Shown: positions 10,276-22,836 of the stretch, in pieces | Position numbering within the stretch: position 1 is the first letter of the stretch | Layout of the letters: each line of letters opens with the position of its first letter | Assembly (NCBI RefSeq): GCF_010093595.1 | Contig: NW_022985444.1 | Span: forward strand, 1,487,539-1,551,538 | Length of the DNA stretch: 64,000 nucleotides | Source: Mytilinidion resinicola | Taxonomy: Eukaryota; Ascomycota; Dothideomycetes; Mytilinidiales; Mytilinidiaceae | Direction: 5' to 3' | The notes under the pieces: generated by a model | What the model saw: only the letters and a program-made list of their open reading frames with translations | Told to the model about the DNA's origin: nothing | Database searches by the model: none | Program-made: the position numbers and the translations under genes

Positions 10276-12339
10276 CTAGATGTACTTCATCCGCTTAGCC
10301 ACCACCAGACAGACCGTGACAAACGCAGCAATAACACCCAGGATGCCGAAGAACCAACCAAAACCATCACTGTCATGCCCAGGTACGGGAACGTTCATGC
10401 CGAAAAGACCACAGATCAAATTGAGTGGCACTAAGATTGTCGCAATGAGCGTAACCTTCCCGAGCGTTGCGTTGGCGTCGTTCCCTTGAATCAGATTATC
10501 CACGCTGATTTGAGCGAGATAGTTGCTGTGGCTTCGCGATAGCATCTTCTCGAAGTGGCCCAGGTTAGACATCATCGTTACAACGTGATCTTGAATATCC
10601 GAGAGATAGAGTCCCACATCGCCACGGGGAGCCACATTAAAATTTTCGTTGCACCTCTTTGCGAATCCCTTTATGACATCGGCCTTTCCGCCCAGGAGGC
10701 GGAGGAGCGACATCACTTTCTTGCGGCACTCGCCAATGGCACGCAGAATCTCGCGAGAGTCCTCCATTCGAGCGGTGAACACTTGGTCTTCAATGGCGTC
10801 TGTCTCATGTTCCACATCTCGAATGACGGGAGCAAAGGAATCAACAATATCGTCACTAGGGGTTAATTAGTATGATTGGAATGATGTGGGTGGAGACCAG
10901 GAGCTTCCTTACATTAGTGCATAGCAGATCCAATCAGAACTGAGGGAAACGTAGTCCCGGAGTCTTCCAATACGCTTCCGAACGTTCGCAGAGTGAGGGC
11001 TCTCACAGAATGTGAAAGTCAGCAATCCTTCCTTGAAGACAACGCCGTAGAAGTTGACAGGCTCCAGGTATTCCTCGCTTGTTTTCTCCATCTGATAGAA
11101 GGACCGGAAGCAGACGAAGTAGTAGTAATGGAACAATTCTACTTTTTCGCGAGTCTCTTGAGTCGTGATGTCCTCGCGTGTGAGAGGATGCACCCCGAAG
11201 GCTTTGCAGATAGCGAATACTTCTTCTTCGGTGGGATTGACCATATCCAGCCACCATACACCGCCGTCAGGGGAGAGTTCAAAAAGGTCGCGAAATCGCT
11301 CTCCGGGCATCAGAAGCCCACCCAGTTCAGCTGCGTGAATGGTATCGTCCAATTCCGAAGAGAAAAAAGACCAGCGAGTCCTGGATGCCTCGGCAACTGC
11401 GGCATTGTGCACACCAAACTCAGCATCAAGGTCCGCACACTTCTCGTCGAGTGCTACATCTGAAGCATTTCCATTGGGGGTGGGGCACTCGGTCGTGATC
11501 TTTGGGATTTGGCTGTGGCTTGATTTTGGGCGAAGATCCTGGAAAATCTTTAACTTGCTCATGTCTTTTCCTTGGCTTCCTTGATGTCGCAGAAGCGGTG
11601 CGATGGGTGTCTTTTCGTGAGACTCTGCAACGAATTCTTCAAGCTCCTCGAAATCAATGTCCGTTGTCTTACCAGCATCCTCGGTGACCGGGAAACAGAC
11701 GTCTTCCTCAACGGAGCTGTGACGAGACGCAATGTCTGTGTGCAGGTCATTTGGGCGATCGTCGCTGATAGTGGGTCGCCGCACGTGAGTTCCTCCAGAA
11801 ACAGTTCGGTGAAGGGTCAAGTCTAGCTCTGATGGAGCACGGCTATTAACAGTTCCTGCGCGGTCCCGGCGGCGGTTGTCTGCAAAGGCATCGACGGAAT
11901 TGGGCGGAGAGATAGATCGCGAGGAAGTAGAAGAAGTCCTTGACTTGTGCACTCTCTCTGCTGGCTCATCTTGAGGGCGCCGGAAAGTGTTTCTTCGCGC
12001 GGTCGGGCTGGCGACGGAGCCTCGTCGAGCGTATCTATCTTCTCCAACATAGATTCCCTGGCCGCTTCTATCGTCGTCCACGATTGCATTTTCGAAGTCC
12101 CGAGCCTCGAAGTCTCGGGACGTAACCCCATGTGTTTCCAGAGCATCATTGACTTGGAGTAGGTCCGGACGTTCAATTGGTGGAATACTAGCGACTGTTC
12201 CCCTTCGAGTACCTGGTATCGATTGCATAGCTACTTCGAGCCTCGGCAAGGACGCAGGCTGGCGGCGGTGATCGTCGAGATCAGACACTGGCGTGCTGAA
12301 TCTCGTCTGAGACCTCTCGGACCTTGGTGTCTCGGCCAT
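10276..12339 (-). CDS. CorA-family magnesium transporter (Mnr2/Alr-like)
   Basis: Two exons: 12339-10913 and 10855-10276 (57-nt intron, branch TACTAAT); 668 aa. The N-terminal ~280 residues are disordered and Ser/Arg-rich with many potential phosphosites. The CorA cytoplasmic domain follows (VWWLDMVNPTEEEV, HPLTREDITTQETREKVELF, the classical CorA core). At the C-terminus are two TM helices: the first ends in the GMN selectivity motif (LICGLFGMNVPVPGHD), the second is followed by VAKRMKYI. It should be a Mg2+ channel/transporter in the plasma membrane or vacuole; the long N-terminal extension is as in Alr/Mnr2 rather than mitochondrial Mrs2. Start at the ATG of MAETPRSERS. Confidence 0.92.
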
Positions 12340-13521
12340 TGCGATGTTTTCGTCCTGTCGAATCGTGGTACACAAGGAGTACAGAGACTTCTGTGGTTGT
12401 CGAACAGGGCCCTATGGGTTCAACTGGCGAGCCGCTTGTGAGCGCTCACCTTGTGAGGGAGCTCAACTTGAATGAAGGCTTCGCGTAGGGACCTCCCTAC
12501 ACTCAGCCGGGGGGACTCGGCCTGTCGGTTCGGATGTGGTTACGCCAGAGCGCCGGGTTGTAGTTGCCGTTGTGTGATCAATGCTGCGAATATGAGGTGT
12601 GGCGAGTAAAACCAGTTAGGGAGGCTTCTTGTAGTCGCCTCCGTATACCCAAGCCTTTGGGCCGAGGAGGTGACGAACGAAGGAGAACTTGTGAAGAATG
12701 ATGCCCGCCAACTTGATGGTGTTGCTATTCAGGACGCCTTGGCGCCGAGGGTGGTGGGGGGAGGAGTGAGCGAGAAGTGGGGAAACGAGGCTCGAGAGCA
12801 GTCCGGTCGCAGGTGAAGGCCCGGCGCGGAGAGCGGTGGGAGAATGCGGACAAACGGTCGATTGGGGCCGTCGTAGTCGCGTAGGCTGGGCCGGTTTGCT
12901 CCGCTCGTGCGGATTGGCGTGCTTAGGACACGGGTGTTGGTGGTAAAAAACGGGACGATAAAAGAACAAAGGTCCAGAGGACGGTTGTGATGGTAGAAGA
13001 AGGGTGAAAGGGGACGGGGCGACGGTGAAAGAAAAAGCCTGGTCGCTTGGTCTCTGTGCACGGAAGCGATGCGCCCAGCCAAACAGGCGCCTCGGACGCC
13101 GGCGAAGACAGCCCAACTGACTCAGGCGACCTGGCCGTCCGGTGACTGGGCGAGCGATTTTGACACAGCACTGCCCAGGGTGCCAGGCTTGCCAGGGAAA
13201 AATGTGACCGCGGCCGGGACGCAATGGGAGAAGCTGAGCCAGGGGACAGCCAATCCGTGGGCAGAGTTCGGGCAGCAGGCAGCGTTGTGGCGTTCAAGGG
13301 CTGGACGTCGGCACATCTGCACATCTGCACAGCGGTGTGGCGGTGTGGCGGTGTGGCGGTGTGGCGGTGTGGCGGCGATGTCATGGAGCTCCACACGTGT
13401 GTCACCCCTGCCAACTGCTGCACTCCCCGCCCGGGCCGCTACCGCACTGAGCCCAAAGCCAGATCGCCTCCCATTCACTGCTCCTCAAACCGCCTGGCCG
13501 GAACCCTCTACCACCACCAGC
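12340..13521. other. long divergent intergenic region (CorA / SPC1)
   Basis: About 1.2 kb between two divergent starts. It contains an 8-bp minisatellite (annotated separately) and GC-rich sequence with overlapping ORFs on both strands (up to ~200 codons) that lack domains. Probably long 5' leaders and promoters. Confidence 0.5.
13332..13371 (+). repeat. 5 x 8-bp tandem repeat (GCGGTGTG)
   Basis: Five perfect copies of GCGGTGTG in a row, followed by a degenerate sixth, and preceded by a doubled CACATCTG unit. It sits ~150 bp upstream of the SPC1 start, probably in its promoter or 5' leader. Confidence 0.9.
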
Positions 13522-13947
13522 ATGGCCGACCAGCTTGACCAGCTCCTCGAGGCCCTTCGCGACGCCGTCGAGCTCCCGATTGCAAGCCGCCCTCCTAGAT
13601 TGCGCTCGTCATCATGCTAACGGTGGGCAGGACTTCGAGGGCCAACATCTGGCTGAGCTCGTCACAACGGTGCTGCTAGGAGTTTCCGGAGTAAGCTACA
13701 CGACGATAGCCTCTGTCAATGTCACGCGCCATGCTAATTTTCGCCCCAGATAATCGCCTTCTTGGTCGGCTACGTTCAGCAAGACATCTACCAGACCCTG
13801 TGGATTGGACTGGGGGGAACCGCCCTCACCTTTATCGCTGTCGTCCCGTCGTGGTCCTTTTACACCAAGAACCCCGTTGCATGGCTGCCTCCCCACAATG
13901 CTACATCGGGTTTGAGAATCGATGTGGACGGGAATCAGGTGGGCTGA
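13522..13947 (+). CDS. SPC1: signal peptidase complex subunit 1 (SPC12/SPCS1)
   Basis: Three exons: 13522-13581, 13631-13690 and 13750-13947; 105 aa. Non-catalytic ER-membrane subunit of signal peptidase. The conserved family block is complete: IDFEGQHLAELVTTVLLG, then GYVQQDIYQTLWIGLGG, a second TM, and SFYTKNPVAWLPP. Intron 1 (49 nt) has a GC donor (ATT/GCAAGC) with a perfect TGCTAAC branch site and CAG acceptor; this is the only splice that joins the acidic N-terminus to IDFEGQ. A third intron (gtgggc at 13940 to an AG near 14022) could replace the last three residues with a longer tail, but the stop at 13947 gives the usual family length. Confidence 0.9.
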
Positions 13948-14977
<1,030 letters not shown>

Positions 14978-16038
14978 GCTTGTGTGCTGAAAATGGTGAT
15001 TTGATGGGTGAGGAGATGGGATTCTAGTTGTGGAGCAGCCTGGTGGGAAGTGGCTAGTGGTGTTGAAGTCGCAGGCGTACGGTCGTTTAAGAAGGTCGGG
15101 AGGCAGTCGGGCAGGAAGCTCGTGGAGAGGTCTAGGCACACGGGAAACTGGTGGAGCGGGCGGGCTGAACTGTTGTTGAAGCCTAGAAGTGAAAGTGCTC
15201 AGGCCCAATGTCCCCCACCAGTTGGTCTGATGCGCGCCAAGGCTTCGCCCGCTTACACTGACAGCCACTATAGTTATCCCAGATTCACCATCTAGTTATC
15301 CATGGTACTGTGTGTAGTCAGACCTTTAGTTTCTTCCGTTGGACAAGTATCCTCAGCTTTAACATTCAACACCTCTTCATGCTCAGTTTCGTATGTCATA
15401 TTCCTGTCCAGCATATCCCAAGAGCGTCGCGTTGATATCATGATACCCGTAACTAGCCGCATAATTGTGGACGCCAGCTTCAGAGTCAGAGAACAAAGCA
15501 TACCTAGGAGGTAGGCACACGTGTAATATTGCATCTTCAGCTCCTCCGATCACCTCACCGTGTAACTTCAACTACTTAAACTCCCATTGCGTGCAATCAA
15601 GGAGGCACAGCCCCAGCCACAATCTCTCACGCACTCGGCCTAGCTGCATCCAAAGCCGGGCGCATACATCGTCCGCCACGTCCAAGCCTCCTGCCTCGAT
15701 CCTCGACGACACCTCAACACCGCCTCACCCGACTCCGTCACCACCACCACCAGTTGCAAGTCCATCTCCAGAGCCAGGTCTCTATTATTTCACATATCTT
15801 TCAAGTAATCACGTCCCCTCGTGTGGACATGCACTCCCCGGTTTTCTCTTCTTCATCCACCCTATCCACCTTCCTTGATTCCGATCAGCTACAGTCATCG
15901 AGACCGAACACATACACAACCACTATCCGATCAACCAAGAGGGCCCGAAGTCGAACAGCCGGATAGTCCGCCGCTTCCTTCCCGTCAAATACCGCTTGCA
16001 CTGAACGCGCCGTCTCTTCACATTGAGGCTATCTCCTG
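14978..16038. other. divergent intergenic region (RBX1 / PNRC protein)
   Basis: About 1.06 kb. The right half (15,550-16,030) is C-rich with short CA/CT runs, as in a long fungal 5' leader. ORFs of 60-154 codons here are not supported. Confidence 0.5.
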
Positions 16039-17739
16039 ATGGCAAGCCCTGCACAAACACCGCCGCCAAAGTCCTCCCGGGCGAGGCACCAGCACTCCAA
16101 GAGCGCTACGCCTGTTGGGCTAGGCATCGGGGGAAAATCCGGTGCTCGGCGACAGCGTAACAACCGTAACCACAACAACGACAGCAACAACTTCGTTCAA
16201 TACCCGCAATCTCAAAATGGGTACGGATTCGGCCATCCCCCACCATACAACCAGCAGCAGGAGTATTACTCGTTTGCACAGCCGGGCGAGGATGTTGAGA
16301 GCAGCGGCGCCGTCTCCGAGGGCCCGAGGCTGCCAAAACAACGCCAAAGCCGGCCTGCGCAACAGCAGTTCGCGCCCAACGGGGGTATGGAACATGAGGC
16401 CCTGCCAAACTCTCCTCCTAGTGCGAAATCTCCCTTGGTGCAAGGTGCTGTTATGACTCCGGCCAAGGCTCAAGCGGCGTATGCCGGGCCTACTTTCCAT
16501 GCTTCTCCAGCGCCTTCAGCTCTTCCGGTTCCAAAATTCTTCTCGAAATCAGTTCCTGCTTCAGGATCACAGCCAAGTTTGCAAACTCGTTTAGAAAGCG
16601 AAGCAGTAGATCCTTCGCCGAAGCCTTCACCGCCGTCTCCACCAGCCGCCGTTATTGCCGCCCCACCGAGACATGAGGACTCTCCGCTGGAGACCCTTTT
16701 CAAACTGGATAGGGAAGAAAAAGCAAACAAGGGAAGTGGACTGCTCACTCCTGAGACCAAAAAAAGGCCGGCAGCGCCGGCCACCCAGCCTCTTCCAAGC
16801 ACTGCATCGAGGAACAACGATCCGTCGCAGCATTCGCGAAACAGCTCTTCTGGATCTGGTAAGGGTGTCTTCATGATGGAACTGGGCGGTAGCGCCAATG
16901 TGCCTGCTCGTAAATCCCCAGCAATTGCTTCGCCCGCAAGTCGCTCTGTGACTGCTCCTTCCAGAATACCGCAGATTGGAAACCGGGCAAACTCAGAAAA
17001 GGACACTCAAGTTCTCAAGGATATTCTCTTCTCTCTTACACAATCGAAGCCTCAGCCTTCTACTCCGTACGTAGGGCCCGATCATGTTCCTTCAGAACCA
17101 TCTTCGCGATTTCACACTCCTTCTCCCTTTAATCAGCCAAGATCTGGCGCCCGAAGTGCTTCCGGACCTACCACCCCAGCACCGCAGACCAATGACGTGG
17201 CAAACCCCTCACTTTACTACGGGAACGCCAATCTTTCTCCTTTTTTCAAAGCAGTAAAAACAGACTCCGCAAAGCGGTCGCCTAGTCTTCGCCAAGAAGT
17301 CACCGCAGCCTCGCCCACGGTGAAGCAAAACGGATTTTCTTTCAATGGCCTGCCAGAGTCTCCTCTTAATCACGCTCGCCGTTATCCCAAGGAGAATGCG
17401 GATCCGCGATCTGTGTCACGACAGTACTTAGAGTCAGTAATGAATTCTCCAGGTTCCTCTGCGAGCCCACGTCCTACTCGCTCCCTTGGACAAGGTCAAG
17501 AGTCCTATGCTTTGAACGGATCTGTCGATCGCCCGGCGAACCAGATCATGCAGCCTAATTTTCAACATCAATCTTCTATGTCACGAACAGCCGGCAGAGG
17601 TCCTCAGGCAAACGGGCTATCTCCAGCCAGCAAGAATTATAGACCATCTAATACCCCTGAAATGCGATCCATGGAGGACGATTTACGTCGGTTATTGAAA
17701 CTTAACAACGTTGATGGCGATTCAGCGGGCGTTCGATGA
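16039..17739 (+). CDS. disordered PNRC-motif protein (mRNA decapping co-activator-like)
   Basis: Single-exon 566-aa ORF, almost entirely Ser/Pro/Gln/Asn-rich and predicted disordered. The one recognisable element is FHASPAPSALPVPKFFSK (~153-170), which matches the short PNRC-type motif (SP..LP.P..F) known to bind the Dcp1 EVH1 domain in PNRC/Edc-type proteins. The C-terminus is a short amphipathic segment (MEDDLRRLLKLNNVD), possibly a second interaction motif. Inference: a cytoplasmic mRNA-decay (P-body) regulator. Family placement rests on the motif alone, since disordered flanks do not help. Confidence 0.72.
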   Translation: MASPAQTPPPKSSRARHQHSKSATPVGLGIGGKSGARRQRNNRNHNNDSNNFVQYPQSQNGYGFGHPPPYNQQQEYYSFAQPGEDVESSGAVSEGPRLPKQRQSRPAQQQFAPNGGMEHEALPNSPPSAKSPLVQGAVMTPAKAQAAYAGPTFHASPAPSALPVPKFFSKSVPASGSQPSLQTRLESEAVDPSPKPSPPSPPAAVIAAPPRHEDSPLETLFKLDREEKANKGSGLLTPETKKRPAAPATQPLPSTASRNNDPSQHSRNSSSGSGKGVFMMELGGSANVPARKSPAIASPASRSVTAPSRIPQIGNRANSEKDTQVLKDILFSLTQSKPQPSTPYVGPDHVPSEPSSRFHTPSPFNQPRSGARSASGPTTPAPQTNDVANPSLYYGNANLSPFFKAVKTDSAKRSPSLRQEVTAASPTVKQNGFSFNGLPESPLNHARRYPKENADPRSVSRQYLESVMNSPGSSASPRPTRSLGQGQESYALNGSVDRPANQIMQPNFQHQSSMSRTAGRGPQANGLSPASKNYRPSNTPEMRSMEDDLRRLLKLNNVDGDSAGVR

Positions 17740-18288
17740 TGATCCTTTTTCATTCCTATCTCTGCGTTGTTGCTGCGGCCGCTTTTGTGGATCAGCTTGT
17801 CTATAGCCACTACTATGAGTCTACTCTTTCTTTACGGTGTATGAGGGCGTTTTGAGGGTTTTGCCATGTCCCATCACGAGCATTTGGCATGCAAGGCGTT
17901 GGCAGGTTTACTATCCAGGAATGTGGTTGGGTGACTGTCTGGCTTCTCAGTAATGGGGCTTGCATGGATCTATTTGCTGGGTCTATATGTGAAGACGGCT
18001 TCTCATAGAGCCCTGGCGCCAGGATGCTAGTGCCTTAGGTCAACTATTGCTTTACCTGTTTGGTTTGTTGGTCAGGCAGCAGGGCCAGGAGTCTCATGGA
18101 GGATCTACGAAGGATGGATTATACCCGCTCTTTGGAGATCGGCTTCTTGTGGAGTCCGATATGGAGGGAGGATGGATGGACTCGACACAGATGCGGGTCA
18201 CGATAAAATATTAAAAATAAGGATACGAGACCTCTGTGCCGATGGCAATTGAGGCATTTCTTGTCCAACAGCTGTTCATGACGTTGCT
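17740..18288. other. convergent 3' intergenic region
   Basis: T-rich 3' flank of the PNRC gene followed by the 3' flank of the Kelch gene; no ORF of note. Confidence 0.5.
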
Positions 18289-19313
18289 CTAGTGATCTGC
18301 AAAGAGTGTATGCGTATCCTTTGGTTCAAATTCGTGACCATATTCATTAAGGAGGTACCGCGGCTCAGGCAGGCCGTCCCCCTCCTGCAGTACCTCCGCC
18401 CACACTCCGCTCTCCACATCATACGCCCACACATCCGCCAGCATCTTCCCCGCCCCCTGATACCCCAAACTACTCGGATCCCGCTCTCCAAACAAACTCA
18501 GCAACACCACGCGCCCCACTACCTCCACCGCCGCCAACCCAGCCACGCTACGCGCTTCGGGCCCTACGTCTGTGAACGGCAGCGTATCCCAGGAATCTGG
18601 CGCAGGCGTGTACACGTCCACGCACCCGCCCAACTCGCGCGTCCCGTCAAACCCACCGAGTCGGTACAGCTTCCCCGCAGCGTACACGATAGAGGTGCCA
18701 CCGCGCGGCGGGTCGGGAGCGGAGGCGAGCTGTGTCCAGCGGCGCGCGGGGATGCCGAAGCTCCAGAGATCGCTGAGGCGGCCGCTGGCCGGGCAGCCGG
18801 CGTGGAGGTAGAGGGTGGAGGTGCTGTTGGAGGTGAGGGTGTGGTAGTTGCGGGCTGGGGGGTAGGGGGCGGAGGGGTCGGAGGAGCGAAGGGGGGTCCA
18901 GGTTAGGGTGTCGAGGTTGAGGGACCAGATGAGGCCGTGCTCTGAGATGGGAGACATGGCGGTGCCGCCGCGGCCGGAGAAGAGGTAGGCGGTGTTGTTG
19001 ATGGTGGCGCTGGCGGAGCCGACGCGGGGGCAGGGGCTGGTGGGTGAGGCGGGTTGGGTGGTGGTTGAGGAGTCTTTAAGGCCTGGGAGACGTGTTATTT
19101 TGGGATTCTGTTGGTGTTGGATGATAGGGATTTGGAGTTACCTCATCTGCTCAAGGGGACAGCGTAGACGTTGCTGCCGACGGGCTCTCGAGGAACGATC
19201 TCGCCTCCGAAGATGTGCACTTTGTCGTTTGCAATGGCGATGACTTGTGACGAGCGCTTGATGGTGTCTGAGGCGATGATGCGCTGCCATTTGATGCTCA
19301 GGGACTTTGCCAT
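18289..19313 (-). CDS. Kelch-repeat protein, irregular splice or in-frame stop after exon 1
   Basis: Exon 1 from the ATG at 19313 reads MAKSLSIKWQRIIASDTIKR then IANDKVHIFGGEIVPREPVG, the first Kelch blade. Exon 2 from 19082 to 18289 carries further blades: NYHTLTSNSTSTLYLHAGC, GTSIVYAAGKLYRLGGFDGT, VDVYTPAPDSWDTL, DVWAYDVESGVWAEV. The obvious donor (GTAACT at 19141) has the right phase, but a TGA (19143-19145) lies just before it in frame. A GC donor at 19150, also in phase, would bypass the stop. Either this is a GC-AG intron or the gene has a nonsense mutation. Kelch propellers are protein-binding scaffolds; the partner is unknown. Confidence 0.75.
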
Positions 19314-20162
19314 AATGCAGTTGTACGGGGACTTTCTGAATAGGAAGGAATAGAGAGAAACACGGAGTTTGATGTGAGTGCCAAAGAACAGTTCTTGATT
19401 TACACGTTTACCTCTACAATGTTGTTGTCCTTATTAGGTTGGAGGTATCTACTACACGGCCATCAAGGTGCTCACGCTGAGTTCTCTACGTTATTCTAAC
19501 CCTGGAGCGGGGAAGGCAAAGTTGCCGAACATCATCTCGGATAGACGGGTCGAGTGGAAATGGTTGGTGCTTGGCTCCGAGAGTCTTGCAGAACATTCTA
19601 GGACTATTAATTGCGAAAGGAACGTTGGAAACATAATGATAGAATGCCCAGGTGGGCCTCCAGGGCTCCAGACCTAGCTGACTCGTTTTCAGCTAGGCCC
19701 ACGACACGTACAACTTTCTTCACACAGGAGGCCATTGTGACGGAGTACGTGTTCCTAGCCAGCTAGCCTACGGAGTGTGGTACGGCTAGCGTCGGCTACC
19801 TTAATATAGAACACGGTTCCTATATTTAGCCCTCACAGTTCTACGGTACGGCTACGTAAGCCTCCACACACAGGAGTATATATGCGGCGTACGTAGCCTA
19901 GATAGATGCTCATCCAATACATCACTTACCTCGTTCAATGCATTGTTTCACCTCCATCCTCACATTGCGCTGAGGAGAACCGCATCACAGGCTCTCATTG
20001 AAGCCTCGCTCTCTGAGGCCTCACTCGGCCTCTTTCAGGTGCATTGCGCGTAAGTGGAAACTACCGCGCTACAGGTCGAACAGGCAGGACGACAGTATTG
20101 ATGCAGGCGACGTAGGTGGATACCTTGTCGCTATTTGCTCAGCGTACAAATCTTAGGTTGCC
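19314..20162. other. intergenic region, possible old transposon sequence
   Basis: No gene. The part from 19,736 has a TATA-like gtatatatgc and ends TGTGA...TCACA at about 19,736-19,988, which could be a solo LTR, but no target duplication is visible. Confidence 0.35.
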
Positions 20163-21848
20163 ATGCCGAAACGAGGAGGAAAGATGGCAAAAAGAATCAC
20201 CAAGCCACCGACGAAAACCTATCTTGTGGATCTCCCAGTCGAACTCATTGAGCGGATTGCCCTACATATACTGTATCCCGACTTCGATGACAACGACAAC
20301 CTCATGTCTGCTCAAATACATCAAAGCTGTCCTCGGAGAGGGAGAGTGTTGGGAAGAGCGCTGCCTCCAAGACTTCCAGTTGAACTTTTCTCTTCAGGGA
20401 TTAGAACAAAAATACACATGGGCTAGCCTGCTTTATGGCTTGCGGCTAACATGCCGAAGTCTCTGGCAGAAATCGGAGCACATCTTCAGTCGAACCGCCT
20501 TTAAGAAGTTTGCCACGAAATAGCCCCTGAAGGATCTCGAAAGACTCACCGAGGTCTCTCAACAACCAATGTTTGTGTCAGCGGTTCGAACAATTCTCCT
20601 ATGCGAGGGACAGAATGAAGAGAGATACTATGAGCTGCTTCAACTTCTTAGCGAGCGTTTGCACCCTGCGAAAAAGCGCGACGACACTTTAGTTCAATTC
20701 ACTGCTGCGCGCAACCGACAAGCTGAGACTGCTTATCTAGAAAGCTCCGGGATGCTCGCAAGCATGCTCACACAAGCGTTCAAGAAGCTTCCAAACCTTC
20801 AAAAAATCTTCGTTGTGGTTCCACGGAAACGCTATTACGGAATCATTGACCCCGATTCTAGGTTCCAAGGATGTTCCGTTTCCCACATCGTCCCCATTGC
20901 TCTCTCAGCTTCGGCAATGGCTGACGTTAAGTTGGAGGAATTCTCAATGCGTTGGCCGGTTATAGGAGACAATTACGGTGCTTCTGTACAAGCATTACAA
21001 GTGGGCATATTTCGCGATCGTTTCTTATGCTTGAAGAAGCTTGACATCCATTTCAGCGCGAAAGATTTGCGCGTTAAAGGTAAGTGATTCCATATGGTCA
21101 AAGGTCTACTCAATATTTTTTACTACCGCTGGACGTACTTGAATACATAGGGCTGTAACTTGTACGGTGATCACGGGCTGGTCAAACTATGTATCAACGC
21201 CTCCAAGCGATGGTAAAGAGGTATACGCATGCTAGTGCCCTGGAACTGTAAACTCCCTTGCATTGATCCGGGCTAATTCCGTCAGCTCCCGAGATATTGT
21301 CATCTACTTCAGCCTTTTTGAGTGAAGCTGTTTCGCTCACAGAGCTCAAACTGTCCTTCGATGACTGGGAGAGTACGGACCGTATCTCCGAAAGTATCGC
21401 CAACAACGTTTCTCTGGACAAACTCAGAGTCGTTGCTCTGGAAGGCATTCGTTTCCGTGCGCAAGACATAATCAAATTCTTGAAAACCCACAGCAAATCT
21501 ATTCGGGAAGTGAGACTACAGTACTGCAGCATCTCGATTGGTTCGTGGCTACAAGTTTTGCAAAGCCTCAAGTTCATAGAGGACCTTGAAACACTGCATA
21601 TCACTCGGACTGATCTACAAGGCTTCTTTGTTGCATTCCCTTCGACTGGGGATATCTCGTTCTCGCCCCCATTATACAACGACGAAATCGCCGACTGGGT
21701 GCGCGTCACGGGCCCTTCAAAGTATTGTGTCTTGGTGGAATATTGGGAAGATATGCCAGCTAAACTTCAGGAGTTGGAGTGTGACATAGTCAAGATAGCA
21801 GTATCTGTCTTCTTGCTGGCCTGTATTGCCAAAGATAGTCTAAGATAG
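20163..21848 (+). pseudogene. F-box-like / leucine-rich gene, broken
   Basis: Starts MPKRGGKMAKRITKPPTK and soon shows an F-box-like stretch (LVDLPVELIERIALHIL). Near 20,305 the frame changes: the continuation (LLKYIKAVLGEGECWEERCL) is in another frame, a 1-nt indel. At 20521-20523 an in-frame TAG follows FKKFATK, after which the same frame stays open to 21,079. A 206-nt intron (21080-21285, GTAAGT...CAG) joins VKG to ILSSTSAFLSEAVSLTELKL, and the ORF ends at 21848. The latter half resembles the leucine-rich tail of fungal F-box proteins (adaptors for SCF ubiquitin ligases). With a frameshift and a stop it is most likely a pseudogene. Confidence 0.65.
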
Positions 21849-22836
21849 TCCGAGGGATCTTGCATACCTGCTGCATTAGGCTGAAAGGCGTCTTCAGGAA
21901 GAAAGTAAAATTTAAGTAGTGTTTAGGATTCTTAAGCAAGAATTCCGGTGAGTCATTCTGAATAGATAGATTTGATCATTTTCTCCGGGCCGTCATGCAG
22001 CCATATCTACAAGCGCTACAGCTGCATCTACAGGGGCAGCAGAAGCTGCATGCCAAGAATGTGATCGAAATCCGGCATGATATATCAGAACAATCAAACT
22101 ATTCAACTGTGCACCCACCAAACTGTAATGTTGTGCACGAAGTACGGTTCTTTATGAGCACGTGTGGGGTTGAAGGTAATGTGAAGTACGAACGAGAGGG
22201 ATTTCCATCATTCCGATAGCCTACGAACTAGCTGGGTCGCCTCAAGAGTCTACGTTCAGCACATCTCAAAACTCCAGACAGGATGTATCACCCTCCAAAG
22301 CACATACGAGCGTTAACTTGATCGTCGTGACAGATGATTGATCTCGCCAGGATACCCCAAGTGTCGGCAAGTACCTCGCCCTAATGGTCGAACCTTACAG
22401 GCCGGATAATGTGATCTGTCATTCACCAAGAGCAAATTGCAGGAGATCCGCGAACACCTTCAGTCTAGGACAAGGATCTTTCAGGAGAGAGACTGCTGCC
22501 TAGGAGTATTCCAAGCTGAAGTCTGTCAGGCCGTGCTCTTTGAAACTTACAGCTCATGGTTCCAAGAAATTCCCAAGAGACTCGCTTCACTCTATTTCAC
22601 CACAACCGATCTCTCCAATTTTCACCCAACCCATTGCTGACCAGTGTGGATGACGTGACCAGGGCTTAAGAGCTCACTTCAGACTCTGATCTCCTTCACC
22701 TCGCTTGCTTTATTTCTCTTCTCGCTCTTTGACCTTCTTCATCCCTCAGTCACCAGACAACCTTTTTCTTCAACGCTCAACTCCTACTCAACCCTGCTCT
22801 CATTCTATTTGATCAAAGTCAATCCAAGTCGTCAAG
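21849..22836. other. intergenic region
   Basis: About 1 kb with no credible gene; ORFs of 67-74 codons at 21,995 and 22,437 lack features. The last 150 bp are CT-rich, the probable leader of the next gene. Confidence 0.45.

Noticed and set aside
12616..13224. 202-codon minus-strand ORF upstream of SPC1
   Set aside because: Non-ATG-dependent openness in GC-rich DNA, no splice or domain support.
16470..17006. 178-codon minus-strand ORF
   Set aside because: Antisense to the disordered PNRC-type protein; Gly/Ala/Ser-biased.
18292..18906. 204-codon plus-strand ORF
   Set aside because: Exact antisense of Kelch blades that are clearly recognisable on the minus strand.
19736..19988. possible solo LTR with TGTGA...TCACA ends and a TATA-like motif
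   Set aside because: Flanking 5-bp sequences do not match, so no target duplication; kept only as a remark.
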